DNA of 28,450 nucleotides from Betaproteobacteria bacterium (GTDB taxonomy: Bacteria; Pseudomonadota; Gammaproteobacteria; Burkholderiales; SG8-39): contig SCUH01000092.1 of NCBI GenBank assembly GCA_004298295.1, forward strand, positions 1-28,450. The letters run 5' to 3'. Below, in pieces: positions 1 to 7,110 of this stretch (positions are counted from its first letter, which is position 1; every line of letters starts with the position of its first letter). The position numbers and the translations under genes were made by a program. The notes under the pieces were generated by a model that saw only the letters and a program-made list of their open reading frames with translations, made no database searches and had not been told where the DNA came from.

Positions 1-1001
1 CGCGTTCCGCCCTGCTCTGCCTTGGCATCGCCTTGCCCGTGGCTGCGCTGGTCGCAGCGAGCTGGCCCGCAATGCTCTGGTTGCGCGCGCCCGAGCAGGC
101 GGCGCAATGGTGGTCGATCCTCACCCAGCCGAAGGGCACGCTGGCGACGAACCTGCGCTATTACCTCGTCACCGCCAGCTGGTTCGCCTGGCCGGCGTGG
201 CCGCTCGCGGCCTGGGCGATCTGGGCGCGGCGCAGCGACCTGCTCAGCGTCCGGATGTTCCTGCCGCTGGCGGCACTGGTGCTGTCGCTCGCCGGCGTCG
301 CACTGGCGGGCCCTGCGCAGGACATCAACTCGATCGCGCTGCTGCCATCCCTGGCGCTGCTCGCCGCGCAGGGCGTCGCCCAACTGCGGCGCGGCGCCGC
401 CAATGCGCTCGACTGGTTCGGCGCCATGACCTTCAGTTTTTTCGCCGCGCTGGTGTGGCTCGGCTACGTGGCGATGATGACCGACGTGCCGCCCCGCATC
501 GCGCGCAACTTCGCCAAGACCGCGCCCGGCTTCGTGCCGCATTTCGAATGGCTGCCGTTCGCCGTGGCACTCGCGCTGCTCGCGGGCTGGATCGTGCTGG
601 CGTTCTTCAGCGCGCCGTCGGCGACGCGCGGCGTGACGCGCTGGGCGGCCGGTGCGGCGCTGCTGTGGGGAACGGTGGCCACGCTGTGGATGCCGTGGAC
701 CGATTACCAGAAGAGCTACCGGCCGGTGGCGCTGCAGATCCAGTCGAAGATTCCTGCAGGCACGCGCTGCATCGCGCGCAGCGGCGTCGGCTCGGCGCAG
801 CGCGCCGTGCTCAGCTATCATGCCGGCGTCCGCACGCAGCCCTTGGAGCGATCGAGTCCGGCGCGCTGCCCGTTGCTCCTCGTGCAGGGCAGCGCGCGCC
901 ACGAGCGGGACGCGCCGGGGGCGCCATGGGTCAAGCTCGCGGACGTGGGCCGCCCCGGCGACAAGGGCGAGCGCCTGCGCCTTTACCACCATCGCCCATG
1001 A
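1..1001 (+). CDS. ArnT/PMT-like membrane glycosyltransferase, C-terminal part (5' truncated)
   Basis: The reading frame is open from base 3 with no convincing start, so the N-terminus lies upstream of the window. The visible ~330 residues contain several hydrophobic segments in the first two thirds. These are followed by a soluble C-terminal region of about 100 residues that ends in a short basic tail. The stretch ALDWFGAMTFSFFAALVWLG and the following PPRIARN match, from memory, the C-terminal half of the GT39/ArnT-like glycosyltransferases of betaproteobacteria. Such enzymes transfer sugars from undecaprenyl-phosphate carriers at the periplasmic face of the inner membrane. The catalytic N-terminal loops are outside the window, so donor and acceptor are unknown. 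The stop codon overlaps the pgi start (ATGA), which implies translational coupling. Family assignment is fairly sure; exact function is not. Confidence 0.7.
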   Translation, partial: RSALLCLGIALPVAALVAASWPAMLWLRAPEQAAQWWSILTQPKGTLATNLRYYLVTASWFAWPAWPLAAWAIWARRSDLLSVRMFLPLAALVLSLAGVALAGPAQDINSIALLPSLALLAAQGVAQLRRGAANALDWFGAMTFSFFAALVWLGYVAMMTDVPPRIARNFAKTAPGFVPHFEWLPFAVALALLAGWIVLAFFSAPSATRGVTRWAAGAALLWGTVATLWMPWTDYQKSYRPVALQIQSKIPAGTRCIARSGVGSAQRAVLSYHAGVRTQPLERSSPARCPLLLVQGSARHERDAPGAPWVKLADVGRPGDKGERLRLYHHRP

Positions 1002-2428
1002 TGACGACGCCGCCGACCGCATGTCCTGCCTGGCAGCAGCTGGGAAAGGAAGCGGCACGCCTGCGCGCGCTGTCACTGACCGAGCTCTTCGCGCAGAATC
1101 GGCAGCGCGCGCAGGACTGCACGCTCGCCGGAGCCGGCCTGCGGCTCGATTTTTCGCGCCAGCGCGTTGACCGCCGCGTGCTGGAGCTGCTCGTGACGCT
1201 CGCCGCCGAGCGCGGCCTGCCGCAATGGCGCGCGGCACTGTTCAGCGGCGAATCGATCAACACGACCGAACAGCGTGCGGTGGGTCACACGGCATTGCGC
1301 GCGGGCGAGGCGGCGCCTGCCGAAGTGCGGGCAACGCTCGAGTGCATGCGGGGTCTCGCGCAGCGCCTGCGCGGCGAGGGGCGCGTGCGCCGCATCGTGC
1401 ACCTCGGCACTGGCGGCTCGGCGCTCGGCCCGCAGCTCGTCGTGGACGCGCTGGGCACGCAGGGCACCGACCTCGAATTCGCGTTCGCCGCCAACATCGA
1501 CCCGCTCGACCTCGACCGCGCACTCGCAGGCGCGCGCCCGGAGACGACACTGTTCGTCGTCGTGTCGAAGACCTTCACCACCGAAGAAACCCTCGCCAAC
1601 GCGCGCGCCGCGCGGCGCTGGCTGGGGACGCGCGACCCGGCGTCGCATTTCATCGCGGTCACGGGCAACGCAGCGGCGGCCCGCGCATTCGGCGCGGGCG
1701 AGGTCCTGCCGCTGCCGGATTCGATCGGCGGGCGTTTTTCGCTCTGGTCCGCGGCGGGGCTTTCCGCGCTGTGCGCGATCGGCGCCGAGCGCTTCGATGC
1801 ACTGCTGGCGGGTGCGCGCGAAGTCGACGGGCACTTCGCTTCGGCGCCGCCGGAGCGCAACCTGCCGTTGCTCATGGCGCTGCTCGGCGCCTGGAACGTC
1901 AATTTCCTCGGTGCCGCGACCCTCGCGGTGCTGCCCTACGCCCACGCCCTGCGGCTCCTGCCCGCCTACCTGCAGCAGCTGGAGATGGAATCGAACGGCA
2001 AGTGCGTCGATCGCGAAGGGCGCGCGCTCGACTACGCCACGGCGCCGGTGGTGTGGGGCGCGGAGGGCACGGTGGGGCAGCATTCGTTCCATCAGCTGCT
2101 GCACCAGGGCACGCAGGCCGTGCCGGCAGACTTCATCGTCGCCGCGGTGAACGCCGAGCTGGACGCCAACGCCGAAGCGCAGGCCGACGCGCTCGCCTTC
2201 GGCACGGCCGATGCGTCGTTGCCGCCGCACCGGCGCCACCCGGGCAACCGGCCCTCGAGCCTGATCCGGCTCGGGCGCATCGATGCCCTGAACCTCGGGC
2301 GCCTGCTGGCGCTGTACGAGCACAAGGTCTTCGCGCAGGGCGTGATCTGGAACGTCAACAGTTTTGACCAGTGGGGCGTGGAGCTCGGCAAGGCCCTCGC
2401 GCGCCGCATCCTTTCGAAAGGGCAATGA
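998..2428 (+). CDS. pgi: Glucose-6-phosphate isomerase
   Basis: This enzyme interconverts glucose-6-phosphate and fructose-6-phosphate in the cytoplasm (glycolysis/gluconeogenesis). The SIS-type phosphosugar signature GTGGSALG is near residue 137 and SKTFTTEET near 190. The PGI signature GGRFS is at 244-248. MESNGK at 330-335 carries the likely catalytic Glu331. GQHSFHQLLHQGT follows, with catalytic His369, and ELGKALA carries Lys465. All the key residues known from rabbit and E. coli PGI are therefore present. The start is ATG 998, overlapping the preceding stop by 4 bases; the frame stays open far upstream but the family N-terminus fits this start. At 476 residues it is shorter than the ~550-residue E. 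coli enzyme. The downstream DUF6494 gene is packed directly against it. Confidence 0.96.
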   Translation: MMTTPPTACPAWQQLGKEAARLRALSLTELFAQNRQRAQDCTLAGAGLRLDFSRQRVDRRVLELLVTLAAERGLPQWRAALFSGESINTTEQRAVGHTALRAGEAAPAEVRATLECMRGLAQRLRGEGRVRRIVHLGTGGSALGPQLVVDALGTQGTDLEFAFAANIDPLDLDRALAGARPETTLFVVVSKTFTTEETLANARAARRWLGTRDPASHFIAVTGNAAAARAFGAGEVLPLPDSIGGRFSLWSAAGLSALCAIGAERFDALLAGAREVDGHFASAPPERNLPLLMALLGAWNVNFLGAATLAVLPYAHALRLLPAYLQQLEMESNGKCVDREGRALDYATAPVVWGAEGTVGQHSFHQLLHQGTQAVPADFIVAAVNAELDANAEAQADALAFGTADASLPPHRRHPGNRPSSLIRLGRIDALNLGRLLALYEHKVFAQGVIWNVNSFDQWGVELGKALARRILSKGQ

Positions 2429-2430
2429 CC

Positions 2431-2637
2431 ATGGACCAGGAAACCTTCAACTTGAGCATCCGCAAGTTCCTCAAGATGGTGGGCGTCAATTCGCAGCGCG
2501 AGATCGAGGTCGCGGTGCAGCGCGCGCTCGATGCCAGACGCCTGCAGGGGGACGAATCGTTTCCCGCGCGCGTCACGCTCGAGATCCCGGCGCTCGGCCT
2601 CAAGGTGCCGTTCGAAGGCGACATCAAGCTAAAATGA
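2431..2637 (+). CDS. DUF6494-family small protein
   Basis: A 68-residue cytoplasmic protein beginning MDQETFNLSIRKFLKMVGV and continuing with NSQREIE. The pattern recalls the conserved proteobacterial family DUF6494, which has no known function. It has an N-terminal helix resembling a DNA-binding or dimerisation helix, and a C-terminal strand-rich part (VTLEIPALGLKVPFEG). Two starts are possible: ATG 2425, which overlaps the pgi stop as ATGA, and ATG 2431. I chose 2431 because the purine-rich GAAAGGG at 2416-2422 is correctly spaced only from that codon and the family usually begins this way. The short gap to pgi suggests co-transcription. No signal peptide or membrane segment is visible. Confidence 0.75.
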   Translation: MDQETFNLSIRKFLKMVGVNSQREIEVAVQRALDARRLQGDESFPARVTLEIPALGLKVPFEGDIKLK

Positions 2638-2671
2638 GGCCGGTCCTGCAACGCGCCGCCGGAGACACGCC

Positions 2672-4063
2672 ATGAACAAGGCCAGGGAATTCGATCAGAG
2701 TGTCGTCGCCGACCTGCGCGCGCTGCTGGGCGATCGCGTCAGCGTGGCGGCCGCGGTGCGCGAGCACCACGGCAAGGACGAATCGTACTTTCCGTACGCC
2801 CTGCCCGACGCGGTCGTGTTCCCTGAATCGACCGAGGAGGTGCGCGACGTCGTCATGATTTGCCGCCGCCACCGCGTGCCGATGATTCCCTTCGGCGTCG
2901 GCACGTCACTCGAAGGCCATATCCTCGCGGTCAACGGCGGCGTATCGATCGACCTGTCGCGCATGAACCGCATCGTCGCGGTGCACGAGTCGGATCTCGA
3001 CGCCGTCGTGCAGGCGGGCGTGACGCGCAAGCAATTGAACGAGCATATCAAGCACACGGGACTCTTCTTCCCGGTGGACCCGGGCGCGGATGCGACGCTC
3101 GGCGGCATGGCGGCGACCCGCGCCTCGGGGACGAACGCGGTGCGCTACGGCACCATGCGCGAGAACGTCCTGTCGCTCAAGGTGGTGCTCGCGGACGGTC
3201 GCGTGATCACCACCTCGCGCCGGCCGCGCAAGTCGGCCGCAGGCTACGACCTGACGCGCCTGTTCGTGGGCTCCGAAGGCACGCTCGGCATCATCACCGA
3301 GGTCACGGTGCGGCTCTACCCGGTGCAGGAGGCCATGTCGGCCGCGGTTTGCGCGTTCGACACGGTGGACGGCTGCACCAACACGGTCATCGAGACGATC
3401 CAGTCCGGCGTGCCGATCGCGCGCTGCGACATCGTCTGCGAAAAAACGATCGCCGCGATCAATCGCTACAAGAAGACCGACTACCGCGTCGCGCCTACGG
3501 TGTTCTTCGAGTTCCACGGCAGCAGCGCCAGCGTGGTCGAGCAGGCCCAGGCGGTGCAGGCGATCGCGCGCGAGAACGGCGGCATGGATTTCCAGTGGGC
3601 GACGCGCCCGGAGGAGCGCACGCAGCTCTGGGACGCGCGCCACAATGCGTATTTCGCGGTGCTGCAGACCCGGCCGGGCTCGCGCGCCGTCTCGACCGAC
3701 GTCTGCGTGCCGATTTCGCGACTCGCCGAATGCGTGCGCGAGTCGATGGAAGACGTCAAGTCCTACGTCGTGCCGGTGCCCCTGCTCGGCCACATCGGCG
3801 ACGGCAATTTCCATCTCGTGTTCCTGATCGACCCGGCGAACGCCGACGAGCTGGCGCTGGCGAAGAAGCTCAACAAGCGGCTGGTCGAGCGCGCCATCCG
3901 CATGGAAGGCACCTGCACCGGCGAGCACGGCATCGGCCTGGGCAAGCAGGAATCGCTGCGCGCCGAGCTGGGCGACGACGTCATCGGCGTGATGCGCGAC
4001 ATCAAGCGGCTGTTCGACCCGGACAACCTGATGAATCCCGGAAAAGTGGTGCCGGCGCCATGA
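2672..4063 (+). CDS. FAD-linked oxidase, D-lactate dehydrogenase (cytochrome)/glycolate oxidase GlcD type
   Basis: A 463-residue flavoprotein of the FAD-binding oxidase/transferase type 4 family (D-lactate dehydrogenase, GlcD, mammalian LDHD). The N-terminal PCMH FAD-binding domain shows PFGVGTSLEGH at 73-83, PGADATLGGMAATRASGTNA at 137-156 and SEGTLGI at 201-207. The C-terminal cap domain carries the metal/substrate motif HIGDGNFH at 374-381 and GEHGIG with His419. It ends in LFDPDNLMNPGKVVP, typical of the family. It probably oxidises a D-2-hydroxyacid and passes electrons to cytochrome or quinone at the inner membrane; the substrate (D-lactate, glycolate or D-2-hydroxyglutarate) cannot be read from the sequence. 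There is no GlcE or GlcF partner beside it, which argues against glycolate oxidase. Its stop overlaps the RidA start (ATGA). Confidence 0.9.
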   Translation: MNKAREFDQSVVADLRALLGDRVSVAAAVREHHGKDESYFPYALPDAVVFPESTEEVRDVVMICRRHRVPMIPFGVGTSLEGHILAVNGGVSIDLSRMNRIVAVHESDLDAVVQAGVTRKQLNEHIKHTGLFFPVDPGADATLGGMAATRASGTNAVRYGTMRENVLSLKVVLADGRVITTSRRPRKSAAGYDLTRLFVGSEGTLGIITEVTVRLYPVQEAMSAAVCAFDTVDGCTNTVIETIQSGVPIARCDIVCEKTIAAINRYKKTDYRVAPTVFFEFHGSSASVVEQAQAVQAIARENGGMDFQWATRPEERTQLWDARHNAYFAVLQTRPGSRAVSTDVCVPISRLAECVRESMEDVKSYVVPVPLLGHIGDGNFHLVFLIDPANADELALAKKLNKRLVERAIRMEGTCTGEHGIGLGKQESLRAELGDDVIGVMRDIKRLFDPDNLMNPGKVVPAP

Positions 4064-4548
4064 GCGCGGAAAAGAGACTCAAGGCACTCGGCATCGAGCT
4101 GCCGCAGCTCTCGGCGCCGGTGGCCAACTACGTCAACGCGGTGCGCAGCGGCAGGCTGCTGTTTCTTTCCGGCAAAGGGCCCTCCGCGGTCGATGGCCTG
4201 CGCCCGCAGGGCAAGGTCGGCCGCGAGTTCACGCTCGAGCAGGGTTATCGCTTCGCGCGCTCGACCGGGCTCGCGCTGCTCGCCGTGATGCAGGCGGAGC
4301 TGGGCAGCCTCGACCGCGTGAGTCGCGTGGTGAAGGTGCTCGGCATGGTGAACGCCGAGCCCGATTTCCACGACCAGCCGAAAGTGATCAACGGCTGCTC
4401 CGACCTGTTCGTCGAGGTGTTCGGCAATGCCGGGCGCCACGCACGCTCGGCTGTCGGCATGGGCTCGCTGCCGAACGGCATTCCGGTGGAGATCGAGGCG
4501 ATCGTCGAGGTAGCGCCCGTGGCGGCGAAGAAAAAGCGCCGCCGCTAG
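4060..4548 (+). CDS. RidA (YjgF/YER057c/UK114) family protein
   Basis: A 162-residue RidA-family protein. Classic RidA proteins are trimers that hydrolyse reactive 2-aminoacrylate and other enamines/imines. The conserved Arg (Arg129, in HARSAVGM) and the Glu of IEIEAI-type motifs (VEIEAIVE, Glu146) correspond to E. coli Arg105 and Glu120, so deaminase activity is possible. It is longer than archetypal RidA (~128 aa), with an N-terminal extension starting MSAEKRLKALGIELPQLSAP. In this it resembles the larger RidA-like subgroup whose activity is less certain. The C-terminus is strikingly basic (KKKRRR). The ATG overlaps the stop of the flavoprotein gene, so the two are translationally coupled. 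The stop codon lies in a CTAG shared with the convergent orn stop. Confidence 0.9.
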   Translation: MSAEKRLKALGIELPQLSAPVANYVNAVRSGRLLFLSGKGPSAVDGLRPQGKVGREFTLEQGYRFARSTGLALLAVMQAELGSLDRVSRVVKVLGMVNAEPDFHDQPKVINGCSDLFVEVFGNAGRHARSAVGMGSLPNGIPVEIEAIVEVAPVAAKKKRRR

Positions 4549-5090
4549 ATCGTCATCACCGTCCTGCGGTAGTACTTCAGCTCCTCGATCGATTCGAGGA
4601 TGTCCTCGTAGGCCTCGTGCTTGCCCTGCTTGACCAGCCCCTTCATGGCTTCGGGTTTCCAGCGCCGCACCAGCTCCTTCACCGTCGACACATCCATGTT
4701 GCGGTAGTGGAAATAGGCTTCCAGCCGCGGCATCCAGCGCGCCAGGAAACGCCGGTCCTGGCAGATCGAATTGCCGCACAGGGGCGAAGTGCGCACGGGC
4801 ACGCGCTGCGACAGATAGTCGAGCGCAAGTGCTTCCGCCGCCGCTTCGTCGAGCATCGCGGCGCGCACCTTGTCGACGAGGCCCGACTTGCCGTGCACGC
4901 TGGTATTCCAGGAATCCATGCTGGCGAGCACTTCGTTCGGCTGGCGCAAGACGAGCACCAGGCCTTCGTCGAGCAGGTTGAGGTCCGAATCGGTCACCAG
5001 CAGCGCGAGTTCGATGATGCGATCGGATTCCGGCACGAGGCCGGTCATCTCCAGATCGAGCCAGGCAAGACGGTTCGGGTCGGCGGCCAC
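4545..5090 (-). CDS. orn: Oligoribonuclease
   Basis: A 3'-5' exoribonuclease of the DEDDh family that degrades short RNA and pGpG dinucleotides, finishing mRNA decay and c-di-GMP breakdown in the cytoplasm. At 181 residues it has the exact size of E. coli Orn, and all five catalytic residues fall at the E. coli numbers: Asp12 and Glu14 (WLDLEMTGL), Asp112 (CGNSICQDRRF), and His158 and Asp163 (KHEAYEDILES). It is convergent with the RidA gene, sharing four bases (CTAG supplies both stops). It is divergent from the M48 protease gene with 39 bases between starts. The neighbourhood orn/M48/phhB is, as I remember it, conserved in betaproteobacteria. Confidence 0.97.
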   Translation of the reverse strand: MAADPNRLAWLDLEMTGLVPESDRIIELALLVTDSDLNLLDEGLVLVLRQPNEVLASMDSWNTSVHGKSGLVDKVRAAMLDEAAAEALALDYLSQRVPVRTSPLCGNSICQDRRFLARWMPRLEAYFHYRNMDVSTVKELVRRWKPEAMKGLVKQGKHEAYEDILESIEELKYYRRTVMTI

Positions 5091-5129
5091 GCTTTATCCG
5101 TTGGGAGCGTCGCGGTATTCTCTCATGCC

Positions 5130-6383
5130 ATGGAAAATGCGTTGACGGGGAGTTTCATCGCCGCCCTGGTGCTGGCGACCGCGACGCGGCTGTGGCTCGC
5201 GCAGCGCCAGATCCGCCACGTCCAGTCGCACCGCGACGCCGTGCCGCAGGGCTTTGACCGCGTGCTGCCGCTTGCGGCGCACCAGACGGCCGCCGATTAC
5301 GCGGTCGCCAGGACGCGCCTCGGCGTCGCGGACCTGCTGATCGGCGTCGCCGCACTGCTCGCGCTGACGCTGGGCGGCGGAATGCAGGCCGTGTCCGACG
5401 CCCTGGCGCGGGCGCTGGACCCCTCGGGCCTGTGGCACGGCACCGCCCTGATCGTTTGCGTCGTGGTGCTGCTGTCGCTGCTCGAGCTCCCGGTCGCCGT
5501 GTGGCGCACGTTCGTGATCGAAGCGCGCTTCGGCTTCAACCGCCAGACGCCGGCGCTGTTCGTGGCCGACCTTGTGCGCCAGGCATTGGTCGGCGCCGCC
5601 CTCGGCGTGCCGCTCGTGATCCTGGTGCTCTGGCTGATGGCGCGCATGGGCGAGTCCTGGTGGCTCTACGTCTGGCTGGCCTGGATGGCCTTCAATCTCC
5701 TCGTGCTGCTGCTCTACCCCACGCTGATCGCGCCGCTGTTCAACCGGTTCACGCCGCTCGCGGACCCGGCGCTCGCCGGCCGCATCGATGCGTTGCTGGC
5801 GCGCTGCGGCTTCCGCGCGAGCGGCCTGTTCGTCATGGACGGCTCGAAGCGCTCGAGCCATGGCAACGCCTACTTCACGGGCTTCGGCGCCGCCCGGCGC
5901 ATCGTCTTTTTCGACACCCTGCTGGCGCGGCTCGCACCCGAGGAAATCGAGGCGGTGCTGGCGCACGAGCTCGGACATTTCAAACGCCGACATGTCTGGA
6001 AGCGCGTCGCCTGGCTGTTTGCCCTGTCGCTCGCCATGCTCTGGGGACTTGGGCAGCTCGCCAGCCAGGCCTGGTTCTACAGCGGTCTCGGTGTCAGCAC
6101 GCCGTCCGCGGCGGCAGCCCTGCTGCTGTTCTTCCTGGTCGTTCCGGTATTCACCTTTCCGCTGCAGCCGCTCGCAAGCCTGTATTCGCGCCGGCACGAA
6201 TTCGAAGCCGATGCCTACGCGGCCGACCACGCCAGCGCCGCCGATCTGGTCAGAGCCCTGGTGCGGCTGTGCCAGGACAACGCCGCGACCCTGACACCCG
6301 ACCCGCTGTATTCGGCGTTCTACGAATCCCATCCACCCGCCACGATACGCATCGCGCGCCTACAGGAGATGTCCAGCCCATGA
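5130..6383 (+). CDS. M48 family integral-membrane zinc metalloprotease (Ste24/CAAX-protease type)
   Basis: A 417-residue membrane protease. The zinc site HELGH is at 279-283 and the third ligand Glu359 is in HEFEAD (356-361), both hallmarks of M48. The N-terminal half has hydrophobic helices around residues 5-25, 65-85, 105-125, 150-175 and 180-205, and more lie after HELGH (290-315, 325-350). This is the Ste24-like topology with an N-terminal M48 extension. In yeast this family trims prenylated proteins, but bacteria lack CAAX prenylation, so a membrane-protein quality-control role is more likely. The start at ATG 5130 gives the hydrophobic N-terminus MENALTGSFIAALVL. The stop overlaps the phhB ATG (ATGA), so the two are coupled. 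Confidence 0.93.
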   Translation: MENALTGSFIAALVLATATRLWLAQRQIRHVQSHRDAVPQGFDRVLPLAAHQTAADYAVARTRLGVADLLIGVAALLALTLGGGMQAVSDALARALDPSGLWHGTALIVCVVVLLSLLELPVAVWRTFVIEARFGFNRQTPALFVADLVRQALVGAALGVPLVILVLWLMARMGESWWLYVWLAWMAFNLLVLLLYPTLIAPLFNRFTPLADPALAGRIDALLARCGFRASGLFVMDGSKRSSHGNAYFTGFGAARRIVFFDTLLARLAPEEIEAVLAHELGHFKRRHVWKRVAWLFALSLAMLWGLGQLASQAWFYSGLGVSTPSAAAALLLFFLVVPVFTFPLQPLASLYSRRHEFEADAYAADHASAADLVRALVRLCQDNAATLTPDPLYSAFYESHPPATIRIARLQEMSSP

Positions 6384-6709
6384 ACGAACTCGCCGCAAGG
6401 AAGTGCAAGCCCTGCGAAGGCGGTGTAGCGCCCTATTCCCAGCAGGAGGCGGCCGAGATGCTCGGGCAGCTGAAGGGTTGGGTGATCGAGGGCGGCCGGC
6501 TGGTCAAGGTCTACCCTTTCCCGAACTACTTCCAGACGCTCGCCTTCGTCAATGCGCTCGCCTGGATCTCGCATCGCGAGGACCACCATCCGCTGCTGAA
6601 CGTCGGCTACAACCAGTGCCGCGTCGAGTACTGGACCCACGCCATCGACGGGCTTTCGGAGAACGACTTCGTCTGCGCCGCCAAGTGCGACGCGCTGTTT
6701 GACCTCTGA
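6380..6709 (+). CDS. phhB: Pterin-4a-carbinolamine dehydratase
   Basis: A 109-residue member of the PCD/DCoH family, which dehydrates 4a-hydroxytetrahydrobiopterin during phenylalanine hydroxylase turnover. The active-site signature is intact: REDHHPLLNV (His69, His70, Pro71) followed by EYWTHAIDGLSENDF with His87. The start ATG overlaps the stop of the M48 protease gene by four bases. No phenylalanine hydroxylase (phhA) gene lies in this window, so the partner reaction is not visible here and a wider pterin/folate role is possible. Family is certain; physiological role is less so. Confidence 0.93.
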   Translation: MNELAARKCKPCEGGVAPYSQQEAAEMLGQLKGWVIEGGRLVKVYPFPNYFQTLAFVNALAWISHREDHHPLLNVGYNQCRVEYWTHAIDGLSENDFVCAAKCDALFDL

Positions 6710-6735
6710 GCCCGAGACAGCGCCGAAGCCCACGC

Positions 6736-7059
6736 GTGCGCCGCGTCTACAGCTCGTTCGACCTGGTCGCGGTGCATCACGCGCGCAACGTGCTGGAATC
6801 GCACGGCATCGGCAGCGTGGTGCGCAATGAGATTCTCTCCTCGGGCGCCGGCGAGCTGCCGCCCGCCGACTGCCAGATCGAGCTCTGGGTGCTGCACGAC
6901 GCGGATGCCGTGCGCGCCGAGGCGCTGTTGCGTTTCGACGCGCCGCCCGCGGGGGCGCGCGAACACCCCTGGCGTTGCGCGCGCTGCGGCGAAGTCTCCG
7001 AGCGCCAGTTCACCCATTGCTGGTCCTGCGGCGCCCCGGCGCCCGCGCTCACGGCCTAG
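6736..7059 (+). CDS. DUF2007 domain protein with C-terminal zinc ribbon
   Basis: A 107-residue protein starting at GTG 6736. The N-terminal ~70 residues match the DUF2007 pattern (putative signal-transducing protein): RRVYSSFDLVAVHHARNVLE, then a glycine and a valine-rich strand, then ELWVLHDADAVRAEALL. The C-terminus is a compact zinc-ribbon-like module with two CxxC pairs, CARC at about residues 81-84 and CWSC at 95-98. The GTG start gives a family-like N-terminus, but no strong ribosome-binding site precedes it. It follows phhB by 26 bases and probably sits in the same transcript. The molecular function of DUF2007 proteins is unknown; the zinc ribbon suggests protein or nucleic-acid contact. 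Confidence 0.78.
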   Translation: MRRVYSSFDLVAVHHARNVLESHGIGSVVRNEILSSGAGELPPADCQIELWVLHDADAVRAEALLRFDAPPAGAREHPWRCARCGEVSERQFTHCWSCGAPAPALTA

Positions 7060-7110
7060 GCCGGATCCTTTTTACAAGCCGGCACCGGTGCAATAGACTG
7101 GCGGCGGGCC

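Noticed and set aside
107..997. Upstream in-frame extension of pgi by ~297 residues
   Set aside because: The extension is antiphase sequence within the glycosyltransferase gene, Arg/Ala/Gly-rich and unlike any PGI N-terminus; ATG 998 is coupled to the preceding stop.
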